NCBI GenBank assembly: GCA_949118805.1
Contig: CASAUJ010000009.1
Coordinates: 1-32,020 of the forward strand
Length of the DNA stretch: 32,020 nt
Direction: 5' to 3'
Source: an uncultured Clostridia bacterium
Lineage (GTDB): Bacteria; Bacillota; Clostridia; TANB77; CAG-508
Shown: one piece after another, positions 8,482 through 16,193 of the stretch
How the letters are laid out: each line of letters starts with the position of its first letter
How positions within the stretch are numbered: position 1 is the first letter of the stretch
Translations under genes and position numbers: made by a program
Notes under the pieces: generated by a model
What the model saw: only the letters and a program-made list of their open reading frames with translations
Databases searched by the model: none
Told to the model about the DNA's origin: nothing

Positions 8482-8615
8482 GGGGATTATTCGAGGGACG
8501 TTCCTTAAAATCCCCTTTTTGAGGATTGGAGGGACACCCCTTCTTTCTTTTTTAGCCAAGGACTGTCCCCTTCGTCCTTATTTTGGGGATTTTAAGGAAC
8601 GTCCCTCGAATCCCC
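8482..8615. repeat. REPIN/MITE-like palindromic element, copy A
   Basis: The left arm is 8482-8515 and the right arm 8585-8615. They are inverted copies of GGGGATTCGAGGGACGTTCC followed by TTAAAATCCCC, identical except for a 3-nt insertion (ATT) in the left arm. Each arm is itself an imperfect hairpin (GGGGATT ... AATCCCC). The ~69-nt centre contains GGGACACCCC and GGACTGTCCCC. A homologous element lies at 25539-25671. The right arm overlaps the 3' end of the first ackA and supplies its last residues and stop codon. No transposase is encoded, so mobilisation in trans, for example by a RAYT-type enzyme, is inferred. Confidence 0.85.
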
Positions 8616-9800
8616 AATTAATTTTAAAGTTTCTCTTGCAATCATTAATTCTTCATTGGTTGGAATGATATATACTTTTACTTTAGAATCAGATGTTGAG
8701 ATTTCTGCTTCTTTTCCTCTTATTTCATTTCTTTCTGCATCGATTTTTACGCCTAAAAATGCTAGTTGTTCAGCAATTGCTTTTCTTGACATAGGTCCTT
8801 TTTCCCCTACTCCTGCTGTAAAAGTTAAAACATCGATTCCTCCCATGGCAACTGCACATCTTGCAATGTAACAAGCAGTTAAATAATGATAAACATCTAA
8901 AGCTAACTGTGCTTGTTTTTCACCTGATAACGCTTCTGCTTCTATATCTCTAAAGTCAACTGACACTTCGGAAATCCCATAAACTCCAGATTTTTTATTT
9001 AAGATAAAATTCATATCATCTGCTGATAAGTTTTCTTTTTGCATTAAATAGGTCAAAATAGAAGGATCTAAATCGCCACTTCTACTTCCCATCGGAATTC
9101 CTCCTAAAGGCGTTAATCCCATACTCGTCTCTACTGACTTTCCATCCTTAATCGCACAAACACTACATCCTTGCCCTAAATGGCAATTTACAATTTTTAA
9201 TTCTTTTTTATCTTTCCCCATAATTTCTGCTACTCGATTGGATACATATTGATGAGAAGTCCCATGAAATCCATATTTTCTAATTCCATATTTTTCATAA
9301 TATTGATAAGGAATTGGATACATATATTTTTCTTTTGTTATGGTTTGATGAAATGCTGTATCAAATACCGCTACCATTTTCATCTTAGGTGCAATTTTTT
9401 GACAAGCTTCCATTCCTAAAATACAAGCTGGATTATGAAGTGGTGCTAAATCAGAGCATTTTTTTATTTCCTCTATCACTTCTTGAGTAATTTGAACTGA
9501 ATCACTAAATTTTTCTCCTCCATGCACAACACGATGTCCAATGCCATCTAATTCTTCTAAATCTTTCAATACTCCATAATTTTCATTTGTCAATCTACTT
9601 AATACAAAAGCAATGGCTTTTTCATGATTTTCAGCTGGATGTTCAAATTTGTGTACTTCTCCTTTTACTTTATGTGTCAAAAAAGAATTTGGTTGTCCAA
9701 TTCTTTCAAAATACCCTTTTGCTAACATTTCTTCTGTATCCATATCAATAACTTGATATTTTAAAGATGAACTTCCTGAATTTAAAACCAAAATTTTCAT
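8592..9800 (-). CDS. ackA: Acetate kinase, first copy
   Basis: A 402-residue acetate kinase with the same landmarks as its downstream paralogue: MKILVLNSGSSSLKYQ, GHRVVHGGEKF, FDTAFHQT, YGFHGTSH, SRSGDLDP and TNEELMIA. The start at 9800 is set by AAAAGGAGG seven nt upstream; an in-frame ATG at 9848 lies inside pta and is rejected. It follows pta by 13 bp, so it converts the acetyl phosphate made by Pta. The C-terminus is odd. After ...RETLKLI the reading frame runs into palindromic element A, which adds GDSRDVP and the TAA stop. The normal stop seems to have been lost when the element arrived, leaving a harmless tail of seven residues. Confidence 0.96.
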   Translation of the reverse strand: MKILVLNSGSSSLKYQVIDMDTEEMLAKGYFERIGQPNSFLTHKVKGEVHKFEHPAENHEKAIAFVLSRLTNENYGVLKDLEELDGIGHRVVHGGEKFSDSVQITQEVIEEIKKCSDLAPLHNPACILGMEACQKIAPKMKMVAVFDTAFHQTITKEKYMYPIPYQYYEKYGIRKYGFHGTSHQYVSNRVAEIMGKDKKELKIVNCHLGQGCSVCAIKDGKSVETSMGLTPLGGIPMGSRSGDLDPSILTYLMQKENLSADDMNFILNKKSGVYGISEVSVDFRDIEAEALSGEKQAQLALDVYHYLTACYIARCAVAMGGIDVLTFTAGVGEKGPMSRKAIAEQLAFLGVKIDAERNEIRGKEAEISTSDSKVKVYIIPTNEELMIARETLKLIGDSRDVP

Positions 9801-9813
9801 AAAAAACCTCCTT

Positions 9814-10818
9814 TTATTTAATTTGTGCTTGTACTGCTGTAATAGCAATTACTCCTGCTATATCCTGACTACTACATCCTCTTGACAAATCATTTACTGG
9901 TTTGCTAATCCCTTGACAAAGTGGCCCATAAGCTTCTGCTTTCGCTAATCGTTGTACTAATTTATAACCAATGTTCCCTGTGTCTAAATTCGGAAAAATT
10001 AGGACATTTGCTTCTCCTTTTAAAGGACTTTCTGGCGCTTTCATAGCGGATACTTCAGGTACAATAGCAGCATCTAACTGTAATTCCCCATCTACTAAAA
10101 GTTCTCTTTCCTTTTCTTTTACCAATTGTGTTGCTTCTTTTACTTTCTCTGTCCACTCAGATTTTGCACTTCCATAAGTAGAATAAGATAACATAGCTAC
10201 TTTTGGTTCTTTTCCCACCAATTGCTGAAAACTTTTACTAGAAGAAATGGCAATTTCAGATAAACTTTCTGCATCAGGATTTTCATTCAATCCACTATCA
10301 GCAAAAATAAAAGTTCCTTTTTCTCCATAATCGCAATTTGGTACAACCATAACAAAAAAGGCAGAAACTAACCTTGTATTGGGAGCTGTTTTTAATATTT
10401 GTAAAGCAGGTCTTAAGGTATCTGATGTTGAATGGACTGCTCCTGAAACCAAACCATCTGCTTCTGTTTTCTCATCTTTTACCATCAACATTCCATAATA
10501 AACAGGATCTTTTACTAATTCCTTTGCCTTTTCTAATGTCATTCCTTTATTTTTTCTCAATTCATACAACAAATTAACATATTCTTCGTATTTTTCAGAA
10601 TGATTAGGATCTACTATCTCAGCTCCTTTTATTGACAAACTATTTTCTTTTGCTTTTTGTTCTATTATTTCTCGGTCTCCCACTAACACAATTTTAGCAT
10701 ATTGTTCTTTTAATACCTGTTCTGTAGCTTGTAAAATTCTAACGTCTTCCGCTTCTGGTAGAACAATTGTCTTAAGTTGTTTTTTTGCTCTTTGCTTTAT
10801 TTCTTCAATCAATGACAT
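9814..10818 (-). CDS. pta: Phosphate acetyltransferase
   Basis: A 334-residue short-form Pta that interconverts acetyl-CoA and acetyl phosphate in the cytoplasm. Family landmarks include TIVLPEAEDVRIL near the N-terminus, ADGLVSGAVHSTSDTLRPAL in the middle, FADSGLNENPDAE, and SMKAPESPLKGEANVLIFP with NTGNIGYK-like DTGNIGYKLVQR near the C-terminus. There is no N-terminal DRTGG extension, as usual in Firmicutes. The start follows GAGGAG. It heads the pta-ackA-ackA operon and has a TTGTGC-17-TATAAT promoter just upstream. Confidence 0.97.
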   Translation of the reverse strand: MSLIEEIKQRAKKQLKTIVLPEAEDVRILQATEQVLKEQYAKIVLVGDREIIEQKAKENSLSIKGAEIVDPNHSEKYEEYVNLLYELRKNKGMTLEKAKELVKDPVYYGMLMVKDEKTEADGLVSGAVHSTSDTLRPALQILKTAPNTRLVSAFFVMVVPNCDYGEKGTFIFADSGLNENPDAESLSEIAISSSKSFQQLVGKEPKVAMLSYSTYGSAKSEWTEKVKEATQLVKEKERELLVDGELQLDAAIVPEVSAMKAPESPLKGEANVLIFPNLDTGNIGYKLVQRLAKAEAYGPLCQGISKPVNDLSRGCSSQDIAGVIAITAVQAQIK

Positions 10819-10850
10819 TCTTTTTTCTCCTCTCTATTTTTTGCACTTTT

Positions 10851-10879
10851 ATTATATAAACAAATTGAAAAAAGCACAA
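10851..10879 (-). promoter_or_regulatory. Promoter of pta-ackA-ackA
   Basis: On the minus strand TTGTGC (10879-10874), a 17-bp spacer and TATAAT (10856-10851) lie about 33 bp upstream of the pta start. Confidence 0.72.
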
Positions 10880-10905
10880 GTATTTTTTTCTTTTCTTGAA
10901 AAATT

Positions 10906-11421
10906 TTATGTCTCAAGCAATGCCTTAATTTTTTCCTCTTGTCTTAATCGCCAAGATAAGAAATGATAAGCAGATTTATCTTGTCGAATTGCTATTTCTG
11001 CTATTTCTTCTTGATCACGTAATCGATCACTAGCATATTTTATAACACTTCCTTTATTGCTAACAGCGGCTTTCACTACTTCTTCATCATCTCGTAAGTC
11101 TTCTGCTACATAATATAAGGCTTGTCCATAATTTTTACAACTTTCTAGTGCTAATTCTTTGTCTGCTCTTAATTTTTCTGAAGCATAACAAATAGTCCAT
11201 GGAGCTCCTTTAATTCCCATTGTTACAATTTCTTTATTTTCTTTTAATCGATTACTGACAAATTCTAAAGCTTCACTATCCTGCTCCAACGCAACTTTTA
11301 CTACTTCTTCATCATCTTTTAAGGATTCTGATGCTAGATCCAAGTTTTTTCCATTTTCTTTCACTGCTTTTAAGATATATTCTTTCTCCTCTTTATGTTG
11401 CACAATCTCTTCTAGTTCCAT
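10906..11421 (-). CDS. DUF4116-repeat protein
   Basis: A 171-residue soluble protein made of about four repeats of ~33 residues. Each has the pattern DDEEVVKVAL...DSEALEFVSNRLK; further copies read ADKELALESCK...ALYYVAEDLR, DDEEVVKAAV...VIKYASDRLR and DQEEIAEIAI...AYHFLSWRLR. This is the DUF4116 repeat, predicted to be all-helical and to form an extended solenoid; its function is unknown. The ATG follows AAAGGAATGA, which includes the stop codon of trmB, so translation is probably coupled to trmB. No terminator is obvious downstream. Confidence 0.75.
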   Translation of the reverse strand: MELEEIVQHKEEKEYILKAVKENGKNLDLASESLKDDEEVVKVALEQDSEALEFVSNRLKENKEIVTMGIKGAPWTICYASEKLRADKELALESCKNYGQALYYVAEDLRDDEEVVKAAVSNKGSVIKYASDRLRDQEEIAEIAIRQDKSAYHFLSWRLRQEEKIKALLET

Positions 11422-11427
11422 TTTCTT

Positions 11428-12090
11428 TCATTCCTTTCGTCTTGCAATACATGCTTTTATTTTGATTCCTTGTTGAGAAAACATCCTTTCATGTTCTGTC
11501 TCAATATTTTTTTCAAAAATAGGCTTTTGATGCAAATCATAAGTTATTTTTGTAATTTCCAATCCACTTTCTTCAAAATATTTTAAACTGGCTTGAAATA
11601 ATCCATCATCATCTGTTTTAAAGTAAATTTCTCCTTCTTTGCTCAAAAATTGTTTGTATTTCTCTAGCTGTTTTGTATGGGTTAATCTTTTCTTTTGATG
11701 TTTTCCTCGTGGCCATGGATTACAAAAATTAATATAAATTCTTTCGATTGGATCTTGTTGATCAAATATTAAAAAAATCCTTTCAATGTCAAATCGAGTA
11801 ATTAGAATATTATTAGGCTCTTTTTTTATAGTCTGATAAGATTGTTCAATATTTCTTTTTGCCAAACCTAACATAGCATCTACTAAATCAATTGCAATAT
11901 AATTAACATTAAGATTTTCAGTTGCTAATTGTGCTATAAATTGTCCCTTTCCACATCCTAATTCTAGATGTAAAGGTTGCTTTTTTTCAAATTCTTCTAT
12001 CCATTTTCCTCTTAATTTTTCTGGTTCTTCTCGATAAAATAAACTTGATTCTAATTCTGGTCTTGCCCATTTTTTATATCGAATTCTCAT
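11428..12090 (-). CDS. trmB: tRNA (guanine-N7-)-methyltransferase
   Basis: A 220-residue SAM-dependent enzyme that makes m7G46 in tRNA. The SAM-binding loop is ELGCGKG (43-49), with the acidic residue D68 in YIAIDLV. The TrmB-specific catalytic block is NPWPRGKHQKKRL (124-136), followed by YFKTDDDGLF (156-165) and ETEHERMF (197-204). The length is normal for the family. It has its own promoter (TTGAAA-17-TATAAT) and is followed at once by the DUF4116 gene. Confidence 0.96.
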   Translation of the reverse strand: MRIRYKKWARPELESSLFYREEPEKLRGKWIEEFEKKQPLHLELGCGKGQFIAQLATENLNVNYIAIDLVDAMLGLAKRNIEQSYQTIKKEPNNILITRFDIERIFLIFDQQDPIERIYINFCNPWPRGKHQKKRLTHTKQLEKYKQFLSKEGEIYFKTDDDGLFQASLKYFEESGLEITKITYDLHQKPIFEKNIETEHERMFSQQGIKIKACIARRKE

Positions 12091-12134
12091 TGTTGTTATC
12101 CCTCTCTAATATTTTTTCTTCTTTTTTCTTGCTT

Positions 12135-12163
12135 ATTATACTTTAATTCTAAATTTTTTTCAA
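12135..12163 (-). promoter_or_regulatory. Promoter of trmB
   Basis: On the minus strand TTGAAA (12163-12158), 17 bp, then TATAAT (12140-12135). Confidence 0.75.
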
Positions 12164-12189
12164 GAAATTATTTTTAAAGTTCTTTTCAT

Positions 12190-12212
12190 AAAAAAAATTG
12201 CCAAATGGCAAT
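12190..12212 (-). terminator. Terminator of the pilin/FGE gene
   Basis: On the minus strand ATTGCC pairs with GGCAAT around a short AT loop and is followed by eight T. It lies about 12 bp after the stop at 12224. Confidence 0.8.
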
Positions 12213-12223
12213 CTTTTTCCTAT

Positions 12224-13621
12224 TTACCATAAAGTTGGTCGAAAACCAACCCCATCTAAAAGTTCAGTTCCAGAAAACTTTCCTCGTTTGCAAGCACTTG
12301 AATCATCATTATAATAAGTTCCTCCTCTTGTTTTAACAAATGGATCCTCTTGTTCTAATGTCCATTCCCATACGTTTCCTGCCAAATCATAGATATTCAA
12401 TACGCTATTTCTTTTGGTTGCTCCTGTTGTGAATAAAACATTTCCATTTGATTTTTTATAACTTAATGTATTCTCTGTTTTTACTTTTGTCCAAGAATTC
12501 GTTGTACTAGGAGCAATTGTATATTCTCCTCTTGTAATCGTAAATTCACTTTTTCCATAATTCCCCCAATCAATAGAAGTTTTTACGCCTTCTTGATACA
12601 TTAATTTATTTTGTCTTTCTTCTTTTGTTTCTCCTAATTTTTTTCCTTTTTCTTCTATATATTTTAATACTAAATCCCATTGAATTCCAAACATTAAACT
12701 ACTTGTTCTTCCTTCTGTTGCTAGGGTGTTTGCTCTTTCTTGTGCTTGTGCACAAGTGATAAAATTATAAGGATAAACATCTTGCTGAATCACCACTTTA
12801 GTTAATTCGGCATTTTCTGTATATCTTGGGATAGTGCTTCCTGCTTCATACCTTCCAATATAAAAACCACCTTTTTCATAAATACTTTTTAGCATGCCTT
12901 TTTTATGGTTATCATATTCTTCTTTGCTATTAAATCCTTGTTTGCCCATAGAAGAAAATTCATCTTTATTATTGCTTTCTCTATAAATACCAGCATATAT
13001 TTGTAAATCTTCTTCTATTTTCAAATATTCTTCTTCTGTAAAATTGATTATATTCAATCCTGCTTTTTTATATATCATTATCGTTTTTGGTACTTCAATC
13101 CAAACCCATTCATTTTCATTTTTATCTTTTACTACAATTCCCTCTTCATAATCATTACTTAAAACTTCACTACTTTCATCTATTAAATATGGCATCGTTT
13201 CCTCTGTTGGATGTAAGGATAAATCTGGTATATCCCCTTCTTCAATTATCTGTCCATTTCTTCCATCTATTATATAGTTGTTTTTAGATTTCAAAAAAAT
13301 AATTTTTATTTTATTATCTTCTTTTTCTTCTGTTATCACCTCCATTCCCAAAAGGTTTAATTCTATCTTTAACTCATTCGCTTCTATTTCTATCTTTTCT
13401 TGTTTTTCTATTTTACTGGCTACTACTGTACTATAAGCTAACTTAATTTGTTCTTTTTCTTCTTCAATTGTACTCCATTCTTTTGCTTCTTTTGTTTTCT
13501 TTAAAATCCCACCTTCTCCTGTTAATGTAGCTATGCTCACTCCTGCCAAAATGAGTAACACAATGATGGTAATCACCAAAGCAATCAGCGTAATTCCTCT
13601 TTCTCTTTTTTCTTTTCTCAT
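12224..13621 (-). CDS. Pilin-like surface protein with C-terminal FGE/sulfatase-modifying-factor fold
   Basis: A 465-residue protein. The N-terminus MRKEKRERG|ITLIALV has a type III/IV prepilin-like cleavage site after G9 and a hydrophobic helix to about residue 33. The usual glutamate at +5 of the mature pilin is absent (alanine). A charged helix follows. From about residue 245 comes a domain with GGFYIGRYEAGS, then NIYDLAGNVWEWT and RGGTYY, ending at GVGFRPTLW. These are the landmarks of the formylglycine-generating-enzyme / C-type-lectin-like fold used both by enzymes and by binding proteins. Enzyme activity is doubtful; display of a binding domain at the cell surface is the likelier role. 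The 5' 148 bp are nearly identical to those of the next pilin gene. Confidence 0.75.
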   Translation of the reverse strand: MRKEKRERGITLIALVITIIVLLILAGVSIATLTGEGGILKKTKEAKEWSTIEEEKEQIKLAYSTVVASKIEKQEKIEIEANELKIELNLLGMEVITEEKEDNKIKIIFLKSKNNYIIDGRNGQIIEEGDIPDLSLHPTEETMPYLIDESSEVLSNDYEEGIVVKDKNENEWVWIEVPKTIMIYKKAGLNIINFTEEEYLKIEEDLQIYAGIYRESNNKDEFSSMGKQGFNSKEEYDNHKKGMLKSIYEKGGFYIGRYEAGSTIPRYTENAELTKVVIQQDVYPYNFITCAQAQERANTLATEGRTSSLMFGIQWDLVLKYIEEKGKKLGETKEERQNKLMYQEGVKTSIDWGNYGKSEFTITRGEYTIAPSTTNSWTKVKTENTLSYKKSNGNVLFTTGATKRNSVLNIYDLAGNVWEWTLEQEDPFVKTRGGTYYNDDSSACKRGKFSGTELLDGVGFRPTLW

Positions 13622-13643
13622 ACGATCCCTACTTTCTTTTGTT
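13496..13643 (-). repeat. Direct repeat: shared pilin 5' module, copy 1
   Basis: These 148 bp, covering the ribosome site, start codon and first ~42 codons, match 15265-15412 with five substitutions by eye. Three or more are silent, so both copies are under protein-level selection or were recently homogenised. Confidence 0.85.
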
Positions 13644-13753
13644 TATCATTCTTATTTTATTAATTGCAAAAGAGAAATCATTTTGTTTTATGATACCCTA
13701 AAGCATATATATCCTAAGTTTTTATGTTTTCTCTACATTAATTAATAAACAAA

Positions 13754-15390
13754 TCATGGTTTTTCAATTTTGATTACAAAATCAGAATTAAGTGCTACTA
13801 GAGGGCAAATTCCCATCGCTGATGAATACACATTTGAACTTATCCTTCCATCATCAGCATAAATACAGTTAGGTTGGCTCCATCCATCTCCAAGAGTTCC
13901 CAACCAATATCTTGATCCTTCATGAAATGCTCCATTTCTTCCACAATACATACTATCATATCCCGCATAATCTAATGGAGACACCACGTTCTCATTACCA
14001 GCTGATCCTGGATTCACAAAAGCATATCCTGTTGCTCCGTTTATTATAAATACTAGTTTTATCTTTCATCTTCAATTCAGGAATTTTTGCTAGTCCATTT
14101 GTATGAGAAACTTGATTATACGATCTATGCAACATTTCCAATGTAACCCCACCAACTACATATTTAGCTTTTCCTTCCACATAGCATTTTGACCAAACTC
14201 TATTTATTTTAGAAGTAGATGTTTCTGGATCCAATAGCCATGCCGTTGCCTTATAAGCATTTTGTCCTGTATATGGTCCTACATTAAAAGATGCAAACAT
14301 AGGATTTAATTGATTTAACAAAGTTTCTGATGTATATGTTGTTTGAAGTGCTACATAAGCTACCTGATCAGCTTTCAAATAAATGGTATTGGCTCCATCT
14401 CCAAAATAATTATCTTTATCTACATAGAAAATTCGATAGGTTGCATTAGATGCGTAATTAATGACTGGCTGTCCATAATATTTATCTGGATTGGCTATAA
14501 TTTCTTCTGCTGTTACAGGCACTCCTGCTTTTACTACTTTTATAGTTATTACTGTACTTATACTGGTAGAAATTTTTCCAGAAACGGTTACTGTTGTTTC
14601 TCCTTCTGCTACTCCTGTTACTATTCCATTTTCATCCACACTTGCGATACTTAGATTAGCACTTTCATATTTTAATTCTTCCACATTTTCAGCTGGTACT
14701 GTTGTTACTTCTATCTTCTCTATACTTCCTTTTTCTATTTCCATTGTAGCTTTTGTAGGAGCAATCGTGGTTATTTTTGCTATAATAATAACTGTACACT
14801 TGGCTTGATAATCCGTTCCAGATACACTTGCTATAATTTCTGCTGTTCCACTTTCTCCTATTGCGGTAATGTTTCCATTTTCTACCGTTGCTATGGAAGA
14901 ATCTGATGTACTCCACACAATACTTCCATTCACGCCTTCTGTTTTGGTTGCTGTGATTCTTTCGTTTTCTCCTTGCATTAATTTCACAGTTGTTTTACTT
15001 ACTGATATCCCACTTATTGCATTCACTTTTCCTTCTTCTGTTATCTGGAAAATATAACCATCCTTTTTAATCGTCCATGGTAATTTTCCATTTTCACTTT
15101 TTTCAATTTCCTCTTCTTTTAATCCTACACTTTCTTTTAGTTCCTTTTCTAATATCTCTAAATTAATCACATGATAATTCGCTCCCATTCTTGCTGTCAT
15201 AATTGCTAATTTTATCTGTTCTTCTAATCCGAACTTGTTCAGTTCTTGTTTTGGCTATTTGTGCTTTCTTTAAAATCCCACCTTCTCCTGTTAATATAGC
15301 TATGCTCACTCCTGCTAAAATGAGTAACACAATAATGGTAATCACCAAAGCGATCAGTGTAATTCCTCTTTCTCTTTTTTCTTTTCTCAT
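13754..15390 (-). CDS. Pilin-like surface protein with two bacterial Ig domains, read through two CGG frameshifts
   Basis: One gene in three reading frames. Segment 1 (from ATG 15390) is the pilin-like N-terminus RERGITLIALV ... GGILKKAQIAKTRTEQV. Skipping the C of CGG at 15231 continues as GLEEQIKLAIMTARMGANYH and then two BIG2-type Ig domains (GISVSKTTVKLMQGENERI... and TTIAPTKATMEIEKGS...). Skipping the C of CGG at 14039 continues as GATGYAFVNPGSAGNE and a C-terminal domain with RYWLGTLGDGW and GICPLVALNSDF, resembling the DUF6273-type ends of Clostridia surface proteins. The spliced product is 544 residues: 1637 nt minus two skipped bases divides by three exactly. Neither inner segment has a ribosome site. 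Decay into a pseudogene is the alternative, but the same CGG pattern occurs in essential genes nearby. Confidence 0.72.
14037..14039 (-). other. +1 frameshift site CGG (pilin/Ig protein, site 2)
   Basis: The in-frame sequence is AAT AAA CGG AGC; dropping C gives AAA-GGA-GCA. Upstream frame ends 13 codons later (...SRISW stop); the new frame encodes the C-terminal domain to 13754. Confidence 0.8.
15229..15231 (-). other. +1 frameshift site CGG (pilin/Ig protein, site 1)
   Basis: The in-frame sequence is CAA GTT CGG ATT; dropping C gives GTT-GGA-TTA. The new frame supplies EEQIKLA, the same stretch (EKEQIKLAYS) that follows the pilin helix in the neighbouring pilin gene. Confidence 0.82.
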
Positions 15391-15412
15391 ACGATCCCTA
15401 CTTTCTTTTGTT
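15265..15412 (-). repeat. Direct repeat: shared pilin 5' module, copy 2
   Basis: Counterpart of 13496-13643, including identical sequence upstream of the ATG (AAAGAAAGTAGGGATCGT). The similarity stops about 22 bp before the start codon, so the promoters differ. Confidence 0.85.
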
Positions 15413-15463
15413 ATTATTTTCTTTTTTCCCCTATTTTATTTATATCATGTTTGCTGTGTTTTT

Positions 15464-15492
15464 ATTGTATCTATTCTATCTTAAAAAGTCAA
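15464..15492 (-). promoter_or_regulatory. Promoter of the pilin/Ig gene
   Basis: On the minus strand TTGACT (15492-15487), 17 bp, then TACAAT (15469-15464). The leader is about 70 nt long. Confidence 0.78.
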
Positions 15493-15601
15493 TCCTTTTA
15501 AAAACTCCTAATCCTTTTTTTCTTATTACATGATTCCTTACTTTTTCTTACAATCACTTAAATGTTTTTTATGGTACTCTTTTTAACATAAATTCCTGAA
15601 A

Positions 15602-15630
15602 TTGACTTTGATACATTTTTATGTTACTAT
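15602..15630 (+). promoter_or_regulatory. Promoter of the orphan gene at 15680
   Basis: TTGACT (15602-15607), 17 bp, then TACTAT (15625-15630). It diverges from the pilin promoter. Confidence 0.6.
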
Positions 15631-15679
15631 ATAGATATTATAGCAAAAAAATTTTTGTTTAAAAAAGGAGGAATTTAAG

Positions 15680-16027
15680 ATGAACTATTGTAACAACTAT
15701 GCCATGCTACCTGATATGAAACCTATCACACAACTCACAATTCCGCCAATCCCATTTCGTCGGTTTGTGTTCTATGTGATACAGTTAATGTTTCAGCTCG
15801 AAGGCAAGGGACGTAAGATTGCTATTGCAGACAACGGTTCTACGCTCATCGAAGCATTCTTCAAGGATGAGACAAAAAGACAAGAATTTTGTGAAACGGT
15901 TGAAAATGCCATTGATGTTATTCAGTCCATTGCTGAAACTCCAGAAATTGATGAAGACATACTCGATTTCTTTGGGCTGGAAGCTTTTAAAAGTATCGAT
16001 ACATTCCAATCCCTCATCAAAATGTAA
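15680..16027 (+). CDS. Orphan hypothetical protein, probably foreign
   Basis: A 115-residue reading frame with a very good ribosome site (AAAAAAGGAGG, then ATG). I do not recognise the family. There is no signal peptide or membrane helix; the C-terminal half is acidic and helical (EIDEDILDFFGLEAFKS). Base use is visibly richer in G+C than all neighbours, with codons such as CTC, ATC, CCG and CGT. It contains an in-frame CGG (15761-15763, in PFRRF), the only CGG in the window that reads through without a frame change. If CGG shifts frame in this host, translation would stop six codons later. Both facts suggest recent transfer. A hairpin terminator lies downstream. Confidence 0.55.
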   Translation: MNYCNNYAMLPDMKPITQLTIPPIPFRRFVFYVIQLMFQLEGKGRKIAIADNGSTLIEAFFKDETKRQEFCETVENAIDVIQSIAETPEIDEDILDFFGLEAFKSIDTFQSLIKM

Positions 16028-16128
16028 AAGTTTTGGAATCGATATGATATCTAGTAGTCCAAATTTGTAACGCTTTTAGCATTCCACACAAACCAACACC
16101 GAACACACAGAATAATAAGATCGACAAC

Positions 16129-16160
16129 TCGCCACTCCCATTCGAGTGGCGATCTCAATT
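16129..16160 (+). terminator. Hairpin terminator of the orphan gene
   Basis: TCGCCACTC and GAGTGGCGA form a perfect 9-bp stem around a 6-nt loop (CCATTC), followed by TCTCAATTTT. The stem is GC-rich, like the gene it follows. Confidence 0.65.
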
Positions 16161-16193
16161 TTATAGAATTTATCTACTAAAAAGGAGCCTTTT

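Noticed and set aside
9801..9848. Longer start for the first acetate kinase
   Set aside because: It would begin inside pta and add 16 residues before the universal MKILVLNSGSSS start; AGGAGG precedes 9800.
12224..12350. A diversity-generating retroelement variable region
   Set aside because: The fold is suggestive, but no reverse transcriptase or template copy is in the window.
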